Assembly: GCA_963775125.1 (NCBI GenBank)
Contig: CAVZHQ010000004.1
Location: 1-64,000, forward strand
DNA: 64,000 nt
Reading direction: 5' to 3'
DNA from: JAHECQ01 sp963775125
Lineage (GTDB): Bacteria; Actinomycetota; Acidimicrobiia; Acidimicrobiales; SZUA-35
Program-made: the position numbers and the translations under genes
Notes under the pieces: generated by a model
Told to the model about the DNA's origin: nothing
Database searches by the model: none
What the model saw: only the letters and a program-made list of their open reading frames with translations
Part shown: in pieces, positions 1 to 9,172 of the stretch
Layout of the letters: every line of letters starts with the position of its first letter
Numbering within the stretch: the stretch's first letter is position 1

Positions 1-447
1 CCGGGGCTGATCGGCCTGTGGGGCCCAGGACCCCCGACCGCCGCTTGGTGCGCGGATCGTCGTCTTGGATAACGCCGCAGAACTGCCTTTGTGGGCAGAC
101 TCGGCGGTGGTGGTTGCGGCGAGTGACGAGACCGAAGGAAGCTTGGGCCTCGGTGCGCAGCCGACTGAAGAGCCGCCAAGCTGTGGCGAGCAATGGCCGG
201 GATGCACAGGACAATGAACCATCGAGCAAGCCAGCATCTCGAGTTCGAGGAAGGATCGGTAGCCCGCCGGTCGTGGCCAAGCAAGGTGCAAACCGGTCGA
301 CTGCCTGCTGCGCCACCACCAATCACGACAGCAGGGAACCTGGCGACTGCACGCCTCGCGTCCGGAGCAGAATGGACGCCACGCACGGTGGCCAGAAGAC
401 TTGTCCCCACGGGTTCCAACAGCGCAACCGTTGCTTCCTTGTCCAGC
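1..447. other. Leading stretch without a supportable gene
   Basis: Open frames cross this stretch on the plus strand, but their translations are rich in Arg, Ser and Pro and show no recognisable domain. One frame runs directly into the hypothetical gene at 448. I read that upstream part as non-coding or as a remnant. Confidence 0.4.
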
Positions 448-1434
448 ATGGCCCTCGATCGAGAAGTCCAGAACGATGCGGTCAACTTGGTGGGCGAGTT
501 TCACCCGGGTGCTCACGAGGAGGATGAAGAACGTTGGCGACAGGCCGACGAAGAAGCGCGGGAATCGGAGAAGAACTACCTCGAGAAGAAGTACCGGATA
601 CCTCGCCAGAGCTACTGGACCGAGACAACGTTCACTTACGACGACAACGGTGTTCAACGGCATGGCGATCCAGCCCCGCTCCGCGTTGCCTCCGAGTTCC
701 GACCGTTTCGGAGCAAGGTGAAGCAGTACCGCAAACTGCTCGATTTGCTGGTCCATTCCATGGGACTCAACAAGTCCGCTCGACGTCAACAAGTCCTGCC
801 GACGCTCATACCGGCGGCCGAAGCGGCCTTCAACGAACTGAGCTCGAGCAAGCAGCTCAACCGAACGTTGAAAGGCTACTGGGTTCCAGAGCTGCTGTCT
901 GCGAAGGAGACAACCGGGGCGCCGCATCCCGAGGCCCCGATCTTCGCAGACACATGGAAGAGCTACGAGTGGTGGCTAGACGAACTCGCCGAGCACTGTG
1001 ACGAGCCTCTCGAGTGGAAGGTGTCCAACAGCGAGATCGAGGCACAGCAATACCTCGACAACAATGCGTACGAGGAATCGCTGGTGGCGTCCGCACGGGA
1101 TCGGTTGGACGTGATTGACGAGATCCTCGAAGACGTGAATCGGCTCATCGACAAGGTCCTAGCTCCGAACTACCGCGCAACCAAGGGGGGCGACGACCTC
1201 CAGAGTCGCAACAAGGCAGGGCCTGGGTCACAAGACGCGTTCTCGTTCTTGCGTTCGAAGGCCATGCTCGACGCGGCGAACGCAAAACAGCCGCCCGCGG
1301 TGTGGAAGATCGGGGAGAGCCACATCGTCGACATCGCGCATCAGGTCGATCGGGGCAAATGGCGGCTCGAACCTCATGTGACCCTGACGTCCAGGGCAGA
1401 CTTCGAGGCTGAACTCCAAAACACCGACAAGTAA
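448..1434 (+). CDS. Hypothetical protein, charged and helical
   Basis: A 328-residue protein that I do not recognise. The open frame extends upstream to 193, but the first 85 residues have the composition of non-coding sequence, so I chose the ATG at 448 (MALDREVQ). The body is acidic and probably mostly helical, with a dense Glu/Lys/Arg stretch near residues 20-40 and a Trp-rich patch (YEWWLDEL) around the middle. There are no membrane segments and no signal peptide. It lies just upstream of a serine recombinase 3' remnant and a tRNA-Leu-like repeat, so it may be cargo of an integrated element. Function unknown. Confidence 0.55.
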   Translation: MALDREVQNDAVNLVGEFHPGAHEEDEERWRQADEEARESEKNYLEKKYRIPRQSYWTETTFTYDDNGVQRHGDPAPLRVASEFRPFRSKVKQYRKLLDLLVHSMGLNKSARRQQVLPTLIPAAEAAFNELSSSKQLNRTLKGYWVPELLSAKETTGAPHPEAPIFADTWKSYEWWLDELAEHCDEPLEWKVSNSEIEAQQYLDNNAYEESLVASARDRLDVIDEILEDVNRLIDKVLAPNYRATKGGDDLQSRNKAGPGSQDAFSFLRSKAMLDAANAKQPPAVWKIGESHIVDIAHQVDRGKWRLEPHVTLTSRADFEAELQNTDK

Positions 1435-1572
1435 CGACGATCCCGAGGGTGACGACCGCGAGGTGAAATGGGAAAACCGGGGAGTCAGCTCTCGCAGTGT
1501 GATTCGGTCGGGACGACGCTGCGAGTTGAGCGACCGGCGAGGGCGATGCCTGTGGCGGCATCGCCATGCTCG

Positions 1573-1695
1573 CTCGAGGACCGGCGTCGAGTTTACGAAG
1601 CCGCCCAGCTCGAGGTGCTCTGCGACCACGAGAACCGCCGAGCACAACTCTCGATGGCACCGAGCGTTACGGATGCTGTCGGAGGGAGGACTTGA
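1573..1695 (+). pseudogene. Serine recombinase, C-terminal remnant
   Basis: About 40 codons match the extreme C-terminus of large serine recombinases: EDRRRVYEAAQLEVL, then DHENRRAQLSMAPSV, ending VGGRT before the stop. The catalytic resolvase domain and the zinc-ribbon and coiled-coil regions are missing. The last codons and the stop are supplied by the adjoining tRNA-Leu-like repeat, as expected when a recombinase gene runs up to its own attachment site inside a tRNA gene. The same arrangement recurs at 14,672-14,990 with near-identical residues. This is a family-level recognition by eye, not a database hit. Confidence 0.6.
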
Positions 1696-1711
1696 ACTCC
1701 AGCTCCACAGG
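1677..1711 (-). repeat. tRNA-Leu 3'-end-like repeat (copy 1 of 9)
   Basis: Read on the minus strand, this copy has a well-formed T arm (GGAGTTCAAGTCCTCC) followed by the acceptor half CTCCGACA, the same acceptor half as the intact tRNA-Leu at 37,954. The 5' half of a tRNA is absent. It keeps the most tRNA-like T arm of the eight partial copies. It overlaps the 3' end of the serine recombinase remnant and lies downstream of the minus-strand diguanylate cyclase gene. Confidence 0.65.
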
Positions 1712-1799
1712 CTGCGAGCGATTGGATCTCGATCGAAACGGTGGCCTGACGCGTGGTCTGTTGCTCGGTCGGTGGGGGATCCGCCGTCTTGGCTGTGTC

Positions 1800-3329
1800 C
1801 TACTGAGGCGGCGACATCAGTTCCTGGCGCGTGCTGCGCTGGTCCTGCGCGTTGGCGTGGGTAACGGCAACGATCGTTCCTTTTCCGGCAGCCTTTGCTT
1901 GATACACGGCTTGGTCGGCGGCGCGGAGGATCTCGCTCGCTCGGATGGGTGTTTTGGCGCTGGCGACACCAATGCTGAGCCCCACGTTGAGGTTTGCCAG
2001 CCCGACTGCGACCGGTTGACTGCATGATTGCAGCATGGCTTGTGCGAGGTGTCGCGCTTGGTCAAGGCCAGTGTTGGGCATGACGATGACGAACTCGTCG
2101 CCGCCATATCGGGCAACCATGCCCGCGGACTCGACGGCGGCCTCGAGTCGTCTGGCAACCGCAACAAGGGTCTTGTCGCCGATCTCGTGGCCGTGTTCGT
2201 CGTTGATTGCTTTGAAGTTGTCGAGATCGACGAACGCGATCGACAGGCTCCCTGTTTCGCCGGCCCGTTTCTCGATCTGGTGGTCGAGAGTTCGCCGGTT
2301 CGCCAGTCCCGTGAGCGCATCTTGCGCGGCCGAGCGTTGCAGTTGGCTGAGTCGGGCCGCGATTTCAAGGGACGTGGAGGCATGCGCTACGAGGGTGGCG
2401 CATGCTTGCGCGAGTTCTGTCTCGATCGAGTTCTCCGACCAAGCCGTGACGACGGCGCCCGTTACCGGTTCATGGACGGAGACGCTATGAACGCGGAGCC
2501 GTCCGTTCTCGGTCCACATCGTGACCGTCAGGTGGCTGTCAGCCGGCGGAACCTCGACTGGTGGACGTAGAGCGATGAGTTCTGCTCGCCCTGTAGCGAA
2601 GGTGTCGCGGTTGATGGTGAGGTAGTCGATGGTGGCGGCGTCGAACCCGAGAGCCAGGATCTGGTTTGCTACGAGTTCGAGAGCGGGCTCGGGCGCAAGC
2701 CCGTGGAGGGCATGTCCTGCCTGTTCGATCACGCGCAGGCGATGTTCTCTTGCTGCGGCCGACTGGGTCAATTCGTTCTGAATCTCCCAGCCTTCTCGCA
2801 TCCACCGCGCCAACAACCCAACCGTGACCGCCACTGCCAGCAACGAACCAGGTACCCGTGCCAACAGGGTGACATCGTCGGTGGAATCAACCAGACCCCC
2901 AGCTGCCGCCGAGATATAGCCGACGCAGCCTCCAATCCATGACGCCACAGAGGCTGCGGTGCCGGCTCGGACCGCTGCGCTCACGACAGGGATGACCAGC
3001 AGAACCCACGACTGGTGTCCCAAAGGCTCGTCGAGCAGCACAGCCAGCGCAACGATTGCGACCACGTCGAGGCCCTGCGTGACCATCACCCACCGGCGAC
3101 CGGAAGGAACCCGTTTGCCGATCCAGTTGAGGAACAGCACGGTCCCGCCCATGCAGGCGAGGACTCCCGCAAGGCTTCCCCACACCGGCGGTCCGGTCAG
3201 GGGTCGGTAGGCGCCGAGCACGAAACAGGACAAGACTCCCAACACGATCCGCACCGCCCGCAGTGCATCATCAGCCTGCGCCGCAATCTCCGGTGTCGCG
3301 GCGCGACGATCCGGCAATGCGGCGCTCAT
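1800..3329 (-). CDS. Membrane-anchored diguanylate cyclase (GGDEF)
   Basis: A 509-residue protein predicted to make cyclic di-GMP from two GTP. The N-terminal 190 residues hold five or six hydrophobic helices. A linker of about 150 residues, possibly a degenerate GAF-like sensor, precedes a C-terminal GGDEF domain (about residues 335-490) with DALTGLANRR, FVDLDNFKAINDEHGHEIGD and an intact RYGGDEF signature at about 409-413. The inhibitory RxxD site nine residues upstream is not conserved (ESAG), so product inhibition at that site is unlikely. The start is the ATG at 3329, which overlaps the stop of the upstream signal peptidase gene (ATGA), so the two are probably co-translated. A longer frame to 3425 lies within the upstream gene and is rejected. 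Confidence 0.88.
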   Translation of the reverse strand: MSAALPDRRAATPEIAAQADDALRAVRIVLGVLSCFVLGAYRPLTGPPVWGSLAGVLACMGGTVLFLNWIGKRVPSGRRWVMVTQGLDVVAIVALAVLLDEPLGHQSWVLLVIPVVSAAVRAGTAASVASWIGGCVGYISAAAGGLVDSTDDVTLLARVPGSLLAVAVTVGLLARWMREGWEIQNELTQSAAAREHRLRVIEQAGHALHGLAPEPALELVANQILALGFDAATIDYLTINRDTFATGRAELIALRPPVEVPPADSHLTVTMWTENGRLRVHSVSVHEPVTGAVVTAWSENSIETELAQACATLVAHASTSLEIAARLSQLQRSAAQDALTGLANRRTLDHQIEKRAGETGSLSIAFVDLDNFKAINDEHGHEIGDKTLVAVARRLEAAVESAGMVARYGGDEFVIVMPNTGLDQARHLAQAMLQSCSQPVAVGLANLNVGLSIGVASAKTPIRASEILRAADQAVYQAKAAGKGTIVAVTHANAQDQRSTRQELMSPPQ

Positions 3330-3862
3330 CCAACACGCCAGGGATCTGCGGGCTCGGTCCATCTCGCCCGGCTCACATACATCGCACCGACGAAAGCGAC
3401 CATCGTCGAGGCGAGAAGAATCCATTGGCCCTTCGCTACCCAGGTGACGGGCAGACCGATGAACGGTACGACGACAATGCCGACACCGCGGACCTGCGAA
3501 GGCGACACCACCCCGGAATCAGCGACCCGGTTGGCGTCGCCAGAAGTCCGGTAGCCCTCGCCCGTGACCGCCGCGATCCGGTGCAACCGTGTTTCGTCTC
3601 CATAGTCGAAGTTGATGACGGCTCCTGCCGCGAGATCTGCACCGTCCGATGGTGACGTCACCACGACGTCCGCGACTCTGATCGCAGGCTCCATCGAGCC
3701 TGACACCACGACAACCGACCCGTACCCGAAGAGCCTCGGAACCGTGGCCGCGACCAACAACCCAGCGACAACAACTACGACGAAGGTCCCGATCGCGTTC
3801 ACAATCAGGCGCAACACCGGCAGCGGCGGCGCAACAGTCGGATCTCCGACGAGAACCCGCAC
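3326..3862 (-). CDS. SipW/archaeal-type signal peptidase I
   Basis: A membrane serine protease of the S26B group, which cleaves signal peptides from exported proteins. The catalytic serine lies in SGSMEP. The usual lysine of bacterial enzymes is replaced by histidine in TRLHRI, and a conserved GDAN box follows. One N-terminal helix (LIVNAIGTFVVVVVAG) and one C-terminal helix (WILLASTMVAFVGAMYV) flank the catalytic domain. I chose the GTG at 3862 because GAGGA lies about six bases upstream and the length (178 aa) suits the family; the frame stays open to 4015. It overlaps the GGDEF gene and faces two divergently transcribed exported proteins that look like its substrates, as in the Bacillus tapA-sipW-tasA locus. 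Confidence 0.85.
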   Translation of the reverse strand: MRVLVGDPTVAPPLPVLRLIVNAIGTFVVVVVAGLLVAATVPRLFGYGSVVVVSGSMEPAIRVADVVVTSPSDGADLAAGAVINFDYGDETRLHRIAAVTGEGYRTSGDANRVADSGVVSPSQVRGVGIVVVPFIGLPVTWVAKGQWILLASTMVAFVGAMYVSRARWTEPADPWRVG

Positions 3863-4213
3863 ACAGTCCTCGCCAACAGCCCGCGCCTCGTACTGAACCG
3901 TCCTCCGTGATGTCGACAACGCACTCGGGGGTCGACACTGCAGCCCCGACGGCACGAACGGCATCATGCGGTCGGGCGTCAGCTGACCTGCCGCTGGCGA
4001 CGAAACGTGAACCACATCTAAGCATCGGCATCAACGCAGCGGAATTGAGACCAGCAGATCCGCTGTCTCCGGAGAGCAGAATCAGCGGACGCCCGGCTTC
4101 GATCGGCAAGGGCCTGCGCACTGGGCGGATTGGGCACGATGGCCCATCAACTCTGGCGCCCGCAGACCGATCATCGAAGTGCACCCGGTAATCAGCTTTT
4201 CGGAGTACCTCCC

Positions 4214-4792
4214 ATGCTTGTCAACCGACATCGCAACATCGTCATCTCGCTCGCTCGCCTCACCGCAGTAGCAACCAGTCTCCTCATGCTGACCGTCCTG
4301 ATCGTGACCAGCTCCCAGGCCGCGTTCTCCGACACCACCGACAACACCACCAACAGCTTCGCCACCGGATCGGTGATCATCACCGACGACGACACCGGCA
4401 GCGCACTCTTCAACGCAACCGCAATGACCCCCGGCGTCCCGGTCGTCGAGTGCATCACTGTCACCTACTCGGGAACGCTCGTCCCGGCCGACATCCGGAT
4501 GTACGGCACCAGCAGCGGCGCGCTCGCCCCCTACCTCGATACCACCATCGAAATCGGCACCGGTGGCGCCTACGGCAACTGCACCGGGTTCACCCCCTCG
4601 TCGACCCTCTACAGCGGCACCCTCACCAACTACTCCACCACCCACACCAACTGGGCCACCGGCCTCGCCGCCTTCACCGCCGCCACCAACCCCACCATCC
4701 GCACCCTTCGCTTCACCGTCGACGTGCAGAACAACCCGGCAGCCCAAAGCCAGTCTGCCACCGCCGACTTCACCTTCGAAGCCCAAGACTGA
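4214..4792 (+). CDS. Exported protein, TasA/camelysin-like
   Basis: A 192-residue secreted protein. It has a basic N-terminus (MLVNRHRN), a hydrophobic core (TSLLMLTVLIVTS) and the cleavage region SSQAAFSDTTDN, followed by TNSFATGSV. This pattern (small residues, then AFSDT, then N-x-F-x-A/T-G) is typical of SipW-dependent proteins of the TasA/CalY group, which form extracellular fibres or surface layers. The mature part is rich in Thr, Ser and Gly and is probably beta-sheet, with one Cys pair (VECITV and GNCTG). The start at 4214 was preferred over an upstream ATG at 4130 because the signal peptide begins there. It is followed by a second protein of the same kind and is divergent from the signal peptidase. 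Confidence 0.72.
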   Translation: MLVNRHRNIVISLARLTAVATSLLMLTVLIVTSSQAAFSDTTDNTTNSFATGSVIITDDDTGSALFNATAMTPGVPVVECITVTYSGTLVPADIRMYGTSSGALAPYLDTTIEIGTGGAYGNCTGFTPSSTLYSGTLTNYSTTHTNWATGLAAFTAATNPTIRTLRFTVDVQNNPAAQSQSATADFTFEAQD

Positions 4793-4810
4793 CCCGACCG
4801 GGGTCACTCG

Positions 4811-5947
4811 GTGCACAGGCAACCACCATCGCTGCAGAGCACGCGGTCCTCATCGACCACACGTCGCAGAGCGCACGACAGTGATGCCCGTCCGGGAAAC
4901 CGCGTCGCCAACCTCACGTTTGTGCTGATCGCAGCAGCACTCCTGGCCGCGCTCTTCACGGTGCCAACCACCAACGCCGGATTCAACGACACCACCGACA
5001 GTCTCGGCAACGCGTGGGCGGCTGACACGCTGAACGCACCCACATCACTGACCGCCTCCGGCACCGGCCCCGTCACCCTCGACTGGACCGCCACTACCGA
5101 CACCTACGCAACGGGCCACCGCGTCTACCGCGCCACTTCCTCGGGCGGCCCGTACAGCCTGATCGCGACCGTCACCCCCCGCACCACCGTCACCTACAGC
5201 GACAGCCCCGCCGACGGCACCTACTACTACGTGGTGCGGGCGTACTACCTCGGCTGGGAGAGCGCCAACAGCAACCAGGTCACCGCCACCGTGCAGTCCG
5301 GACTCGTCTACTCCGCCACCGGCCCGTCCACCACCGCAACAAACTCGACAACGATGACCGTGAACTACCCCGCCGGGACCATGCAGAACGACCTCCTGCT
5401 CCTCGTCGAGGTGAACGCCGCCAACCAGAACATCACGACCCCGACGGGATGGGCGCTCCTCGCCGATACCGCCACAGGGAGTCCCAGCCAGTACCGGTTC
5501 ACCATCTGGTGGAAACTCGCAGCACCCGCCGAGACCTCCGTCGACCTGAAGGTGAACACCAATGCCTCGGGTGCCACCGCCTGGGCTATCCGCTATCGCC
5601 GCCCCAGCGGATACCCCCCAAACCCCATCACCGCCACCGCCGCCGTGGCCGTCGGGAACAGCGGCCCTTCCGCCTCGCTCACCCCCACCCCGAACATCAC
5701 CACCAACCAAGCCAACGCAACCGTCATTTCCATCGTCGCCATCCGGGACGCGAACACACTCTCACTCACTACACCAAACTCCTTCACGCTGCGAAACACC
5801 GCCACCCAGTCGAGCAGCGGACAGGCCCGGGCCATCGGCATCGCCGACCGGACCTCCCTCCCACTGCCCAGCACGCCCCCCTCACCGACCTGGGCGCAAA
5901 CCGGAACCGCGGCCCAGTGGGCGTGGGCGACCATCGCCTTCTCCTAG
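4811..5947 (+). CDS. Exported protein with fibronectin type III-like domain
   Basis: A 378-residue exported protein. The hydrophobic segment (LTFVLIAAALLAALF) is followed by TTNAGFNDTTDSLGNAW, the same SipW-type processing region as in the gene upstream. Residues about 75-160 look like one fibronectin type III repeat (APTSLTAS, LDWTATTD, YRVYRA-type strands and YYYVVRAYY). The remainder is a beta-rich domain of unknown family with many Thr, Ser and Asn. The GTG start at 4811 lies 18 bases after the previous stop, so the two genes are probably co-transcribed. Likely a matrix or adhesion component. The exact start is uncertain because the first 30 residues are unusually basic. Confidence 0.68.
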   Translation: MHRQPPSLQSTRSSSTTRRRAHDSDARPGNRVANLTFVLIAAALLAALFTVPTTNAGFNDTTDSLGNAWAADTLNAPTSLTASGTGPVTLDWTATTDTYATGHRVYRATSSGGPYSLIATVTPRTTVTYSDSPADGTYYYVVRAYYLGWESANSNQVTATVQSGLVYSATGPSTTATNSTTMTVNYPAGTMQNDLLLLVEVNAANQNITTPTGWALLADTATGSPSQYRFTIWWKLAAPAETSVDLKVNTNASGATAWAIRYRRPSGYPPNPITATAAVAVGNSGPSASLTPTPNITTNQANATVISIVAIRDANTLSLTTPNSFTLRNTATQSSSGQARAIGIADRTSLPLPSTPPSPTWAQTGTAAQWAWATIAFS

Positions 5948-6788
5948 AGCCGAGCGCCGACCCCGCCCGGCCGCGCCGACTGCGAAGACCGCAGTGTTCT
6001 AGGCTCATCGAAGACTCACTTCGCGCCTCAAGGGGCACCAACCCACAATCCTGCGGCATCTGCGCCGGTCGCGTCGCCGCCGCCTCCGACGTGGGCAGGA
6101 GTCAGGTTCGAATCCCTTTACCCGCTGCCACTGCAACCGATCCGACGTTTCCGCCCAGGAGGCCGAGAGAAGTCGGAGGCACCGCGTATGGCCGTCTCGA
6201 TGGACTCGTCGGCTGGGCGGCGAAGACCTCGCGCAGCTCCCGTTGGGTGTAAGCAAGGTCGGTGTAAGCGGAACACGTCGTTGGTCATCGTGCCGTCCGC
6301 CATCTGCACGGTTCGGGTGGTGAGGAGCTCAGCGATCTCGGCCATCAGCCGCTCGCGTTCATCTTGGCGCATGGCCCTCCTTCGTGCTCGGGCCAGGGCA
6401 AGCCGACCAGTTCGGGCGGCGGTGTCTCGCCATGGTAGGCCGGGAGTCGACCTCGACGGTTCGGAGAGACCGGCGGCCCACGTGGAACGTGGCCGGCGAC
6501 GGCGGCCGCTACTCGCGGTCATCGCCCGGGCCCTGCCGCGTTCACGCCGTGCGGACTAGCTTCTGACTCCGGACACGTTGCTGGGTTGGCATCGTCGCCT
6601 GATCGCCCGACGGTGGACCCAGCCACCGCGTCGGCCTGGCAGCCCTTCGACGACCGGGGAGATCCGTGCGCTGGTGGCTCGAATGGCGCGGGAGAATCCG
6701 ACCGATCTCGCCGTTCCGATCCGCTCATGGACGAGGCCGCGACTCCGATACTCATCCGTCCGAGTATCGATGAACGGGAGCCTCAGCC
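5948..6788. other. Gene-poor stretch with decayed fragments
   Basis: About 840 bases without an intact gene. At 6096-6127 the plus strand reads like a decayed 3' end of a tRNA (GGTTCGAATCC then CCCGCTGCCA), but the T stem pairs poorly and no 5' half is found. A minus-strand fragment resembling the start of an aromatic ring-hydroxylating oxygenase lies at 6180-6372 and is listed separately. The rest shows nothing I can name. Confidence 0.4.
6180..6372 (-). pseudogene. Possible N-terminal fragment of a ring-hydroxylating oxygenase
   Basis: From an ATG at 6372 the frame reads MRQDERERLMAEIAEL, then TRTVQMADGTMTNDVFR. After a one-base frame change it continues YTDLAYTQRELREVF. This resembles the N-terminal lead-in of Rieske-type aromatic dioxygenase alpha subunits, which precedes the iron-sulfur domain. 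No Rieske Cys-His motifs follow, so at most the first 60 residues survive. Recognition is by eye from a short, weakly conserved region. Confidence 0.3.
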
Positions 6789-8795
6789 GTGTTGCCACCA
6801 CCCCTTCCCCCGGACGAGAGCGACCGGATCGCGAGCCTTCACTCGCTCCGAATCCTCGACACCCCGGCCGAGGAGAGGTTCGACACCATCACACGCCTCG
6901 CTGCGCTCGCGTTCGAGGCGCCGATCGTGCTGGTGAGCCTGGTCGACGCCAACCGACAGTGGTTCAAGTCCTGCGTCGGCCTCGCGGGGAGCGAGACCGA
7001 ACGCGAGATCTCGTTCTGCGGTCACGCGATCCTCCAGAGCACTGCTCTCGTGATCCCCGATGCCCTGGAGGATCCCCGGTTCGCGGACAACCCACTGGTC
7101 ACGGGTCCCCCGCACATCCGCTTCTACGCGGGTCAGCCGCTCGACGACGGTCACGGCCACAAGCTCGGGACATTGTGCGTCATCGATCGCCGGCCCCGGC
7201 ACCTGGGCGACGATCAGCTCCGCCTCCTGGCCGAGCTCGGGGCGCTGGCCGAGCGGGAGGTGAACTCCATCGGCCTGGAACGCGCCCTCGCCCTCGAACA
7301 GGCCGGTCGGCAACGTCTCGAGGCGATCGCCGAGGCCCTCACCGAAGGCCTGGTCACGATGTCGACCGACGGCACTGCCACGAGCTTCAACAGCGCGGCC
7401 GAGACGCTCTTCGGCGTCGAGCGGAGCGAGATCATCGGTCGCGACCTCGGGATGCTGCTGGCCGAGGACCGGCTCGTCGACGTCGCACGGGACCGAGCTC
7501 GCCGGATCACGACCCCGTTCCATTCCGAGGTCGTCCTGCGGCGCCGGAACGGGACGACGTTCTCCGCCGAGCTCGCGGTGAGCGCGGCCGCGACCGACGA
7601 GGAGAAGTTCCTGATCGCAACCGTTCGGGACATCAGCGAGCGGAGCCACGCACTGCGAGCGCTCCAGACCAGCGAGGAGCTCCACCGTTCGGTGATCGCA
7701 TCCCTCCACGAGGGCATCGTCGTCCACGGATCTGACGGGTCGATCACTGCCTGTAATGAACGTGCCTCGGAGATCCTCGGTCTCCCGGTGGAGCAGATCA
7801 CCGGAGCAGTGCCGACAGATCCGAACTGGCGCTGCGTCCGGCCGGACGGCTCTCCGATGCCTGGGGGTGAGCACCCGGCATCGATCGCGCTGACCACCGG
7901 TCGGCCGTGTCCCGAGGTGCTGATGGGAGTGCACCGGCCGGCAGGTGACCTCCGGTGGATCTCGGTCACGGCTCAGCCCATGTCGACGTCTCCCGACGAG
8001 CTCGATGGTGTGGCGGTGTCGTTCGCCGACGTGACCGACCGAGTCAGCCTCGAACGCATGAAGGACGAGTTCGTCTCCGTCGTCAGCCACGAGCTGAAGA
8101 CGCCGCTCACATCGATCCGCGGTGCGCTCGGCCTCGCCGCCAGTGGCAGGCTGGGTGCGTGTCCGCCTGAAGCGCAGCGGATGATCGAGGTCGCACTGTC
8201 CAACACCGAGCGGCTCGCCCGACTGGTACAGGACATCCTCGACATCGAGAGGATGACCGCCGACCAGCCGAACCTCGCGCTCCAGGCCACCGACGTCCGA
8301 TCACTCGTGGACCAGGCCATCGACCTGATGGGGCCCATGGCCCGGGCGGCATCGGTGACCCTCGGCTCGAACTCGGCCCCGGTCCCGCTGTGGGTCGATC
8401 CCGACCGCATCCTGCAGCTGCTTACCAACCTGCTGAGCAACGCCATCAAGTTCTCCGCTCCGGGTGGACAGGTCAGGATCTCGACACTCGTCGACGGGGA
8501 CCGACTCCTCGTTCGGGTGGCCGACCAGGGGCGGGGAATCCCCGCCGACATGCTCGAGCGGGTCTTCGGCCGGTTCCAGCAGGTCGACGCCTCCGACTCG
8601 CGCGCCAAGGGTGGCACCGGTCTGGGGCTGGCGATCTGTCGGAGTATCGTCGAGCTGCACGGGGGGACGATCTGGGCAGAGTCCGAGCTCGGTGCCGCTA
8701 GCACCTTCTCCTTCACGCTTCCGATGCTCGGCCGGGTGCCGGCAGGCGATGGGTCGAGGCCGACCGATCAGCGCGACCAGGTGGTGGCGACATGA
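6789..8795 (+). CDS. Soluble hybrid-free sensor histidine kinase, GAF-PAS-PAS-HisKA-HATPase
   Basis: A 668-residue cytosolic kinase with no membrane segments. Domain order: GAF (about residues 18-160), PAS (about 170-290, ending TVRDISER), PAS (about 295-415, ending SFADVTDR), then HisKA with the phospho-accepting His434 in VVSHELKTPLTS. The HATPase domain shows N-box NLLSNAIKFS, G1 DQGRGIP, an F box (VFGRFQQVD) and G2 GGTGLGLAIC, so it should be active. The start is a GTG at 6789 with GGGAG upstream. It overlaps the next gene by ATGA, giving a three-gene signalling operon with a CheY-like protein and a GGDEF output protein. The ligand sensed by GAF or PAS cannot be told from sequence. Confidence 0.9.
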   Translation: MLPPPLPPDESDRIASLHSLRILDTPAEERFDTITRLAALAFEAPIVLVSLVDANRQWFKSCVGLAGSETEREISFCGHAILQSTALVIPDALEDPRFADNPLVTGPPHIRFYAGQPLDDGHGHKLGTLCVIDRRPRHLGDDQLRLLAELGALAEREVNSIGLERALALEQAGRQRLEAIAEALTEGLVTMSTDGTATSFNSAAETLFGVERSEIIGRDLGMLLAEDRLVDVARDRARRITTPFHSEVVLRRRNGTTFSAELAVSAAATDEEKFLIATVRDISERSHALRALQTSEELHRSVIASLHEGIVVHGSDGSITACNERASEILGLPVEQITGAVPTDPNWRCVRPDGSPMPGGEHPASIALTTGRPCPEVLMGVHRPAGDLRWISVTAQPMSTSPDELDGVAVSFADVTDRVSLERMKDEFVSVVSHELKTPLTSIRGALGLAASGRLGACPPEAQRMIEVALSNTERLARLVQDILDIERMTADQPNLALQATDVRSLVDQAIDLMGPMARAASVTLGSNSAPVPLWVDPDRILQLLTNLLSNAIKFSAPGGQVRISTLVDGDRLLVRVADQGRGIPADMLERVFGRFQQVDASDSRAKGGTGLGLAICRSIVELHGGTIWAESELGAASTFSFTLPMLGRVPAGDGSRPTDQRDQVVAT

Positions 8796-9172
8796 CCCAG
8801 CCGACCGTGCTCATCGTCGACGATGAGGACGACATCCGCGAGGTTGCCCGCATGGCGCTCGAGGTGATCGGCGGATGGATCACCCACACCGCGTCGTCGG
8901 GAGACGAAGCCCGGCAGCTCGCCGCGACGATCCGACCGGACGTCGTCCTGCTCGACGTGATGATGCCGGGGCTCGACGGGCCTGCCACCCTGGCTCGCCT
9001 CCGCGACGACCCCGCCACCAGAACGATCCCCGTCGTGTTCCTCACAGCGAAGACCCAGGCATCGGATCTCGTGGCCCTCGAGGCGCTCGGTGCTCGGGGT
9101 GTGCTCTCCAAGCCGTTCGATCCGCTGACGCTGGCCGACTCGATCGCCGACCTCATGGAGTGGCGGAGGTGA
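8792..9172 (+). CDS. Single-domain response regulator (CheY-like)
   Basis: A 126-residue receiver domain without an output domain. The acidic pair lies in VDDEDD, the phospho-accepting Asp55 in VVLLDVMMPG, the Thr in FLTAK and the Lys in SKPFDP. It starts inside the stop of the kinase gene (ATGA) and ends inside the GTG start of the next gene (GTGA), so the three genes are tightly coupled. It probably relays phosphate from His434 of the kinase to the HPt domain of the next protein, or acts as a phosphate sink. Confidence 0.9.
   Translation: MTQPTVLIVDDEDDIREVARMALEVIGGWITHTASSGDEARQLAATIRPDVVLLDVMMPGLDGPATLARLRDDPATRTIPVVFLTAKTQASDLVALEALGARGVLSKPFDPLTLADSIADLMEWRR

Noticed and set aside
4082..4822. 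Gly/Val-rich minus-strand frame
   Set aside because: It is the antisense of the exported protein gene; the extreme composition is typical of shadows of Thr/Ala-rich genes.
6096..6127. A tRNA gene on the plus strand
   Set aside because: Only a T-loop-like GGTTCGAATCC and an acceptor-like end are seen. The T stem has mismatches and no anticodon or D arm precedes it.
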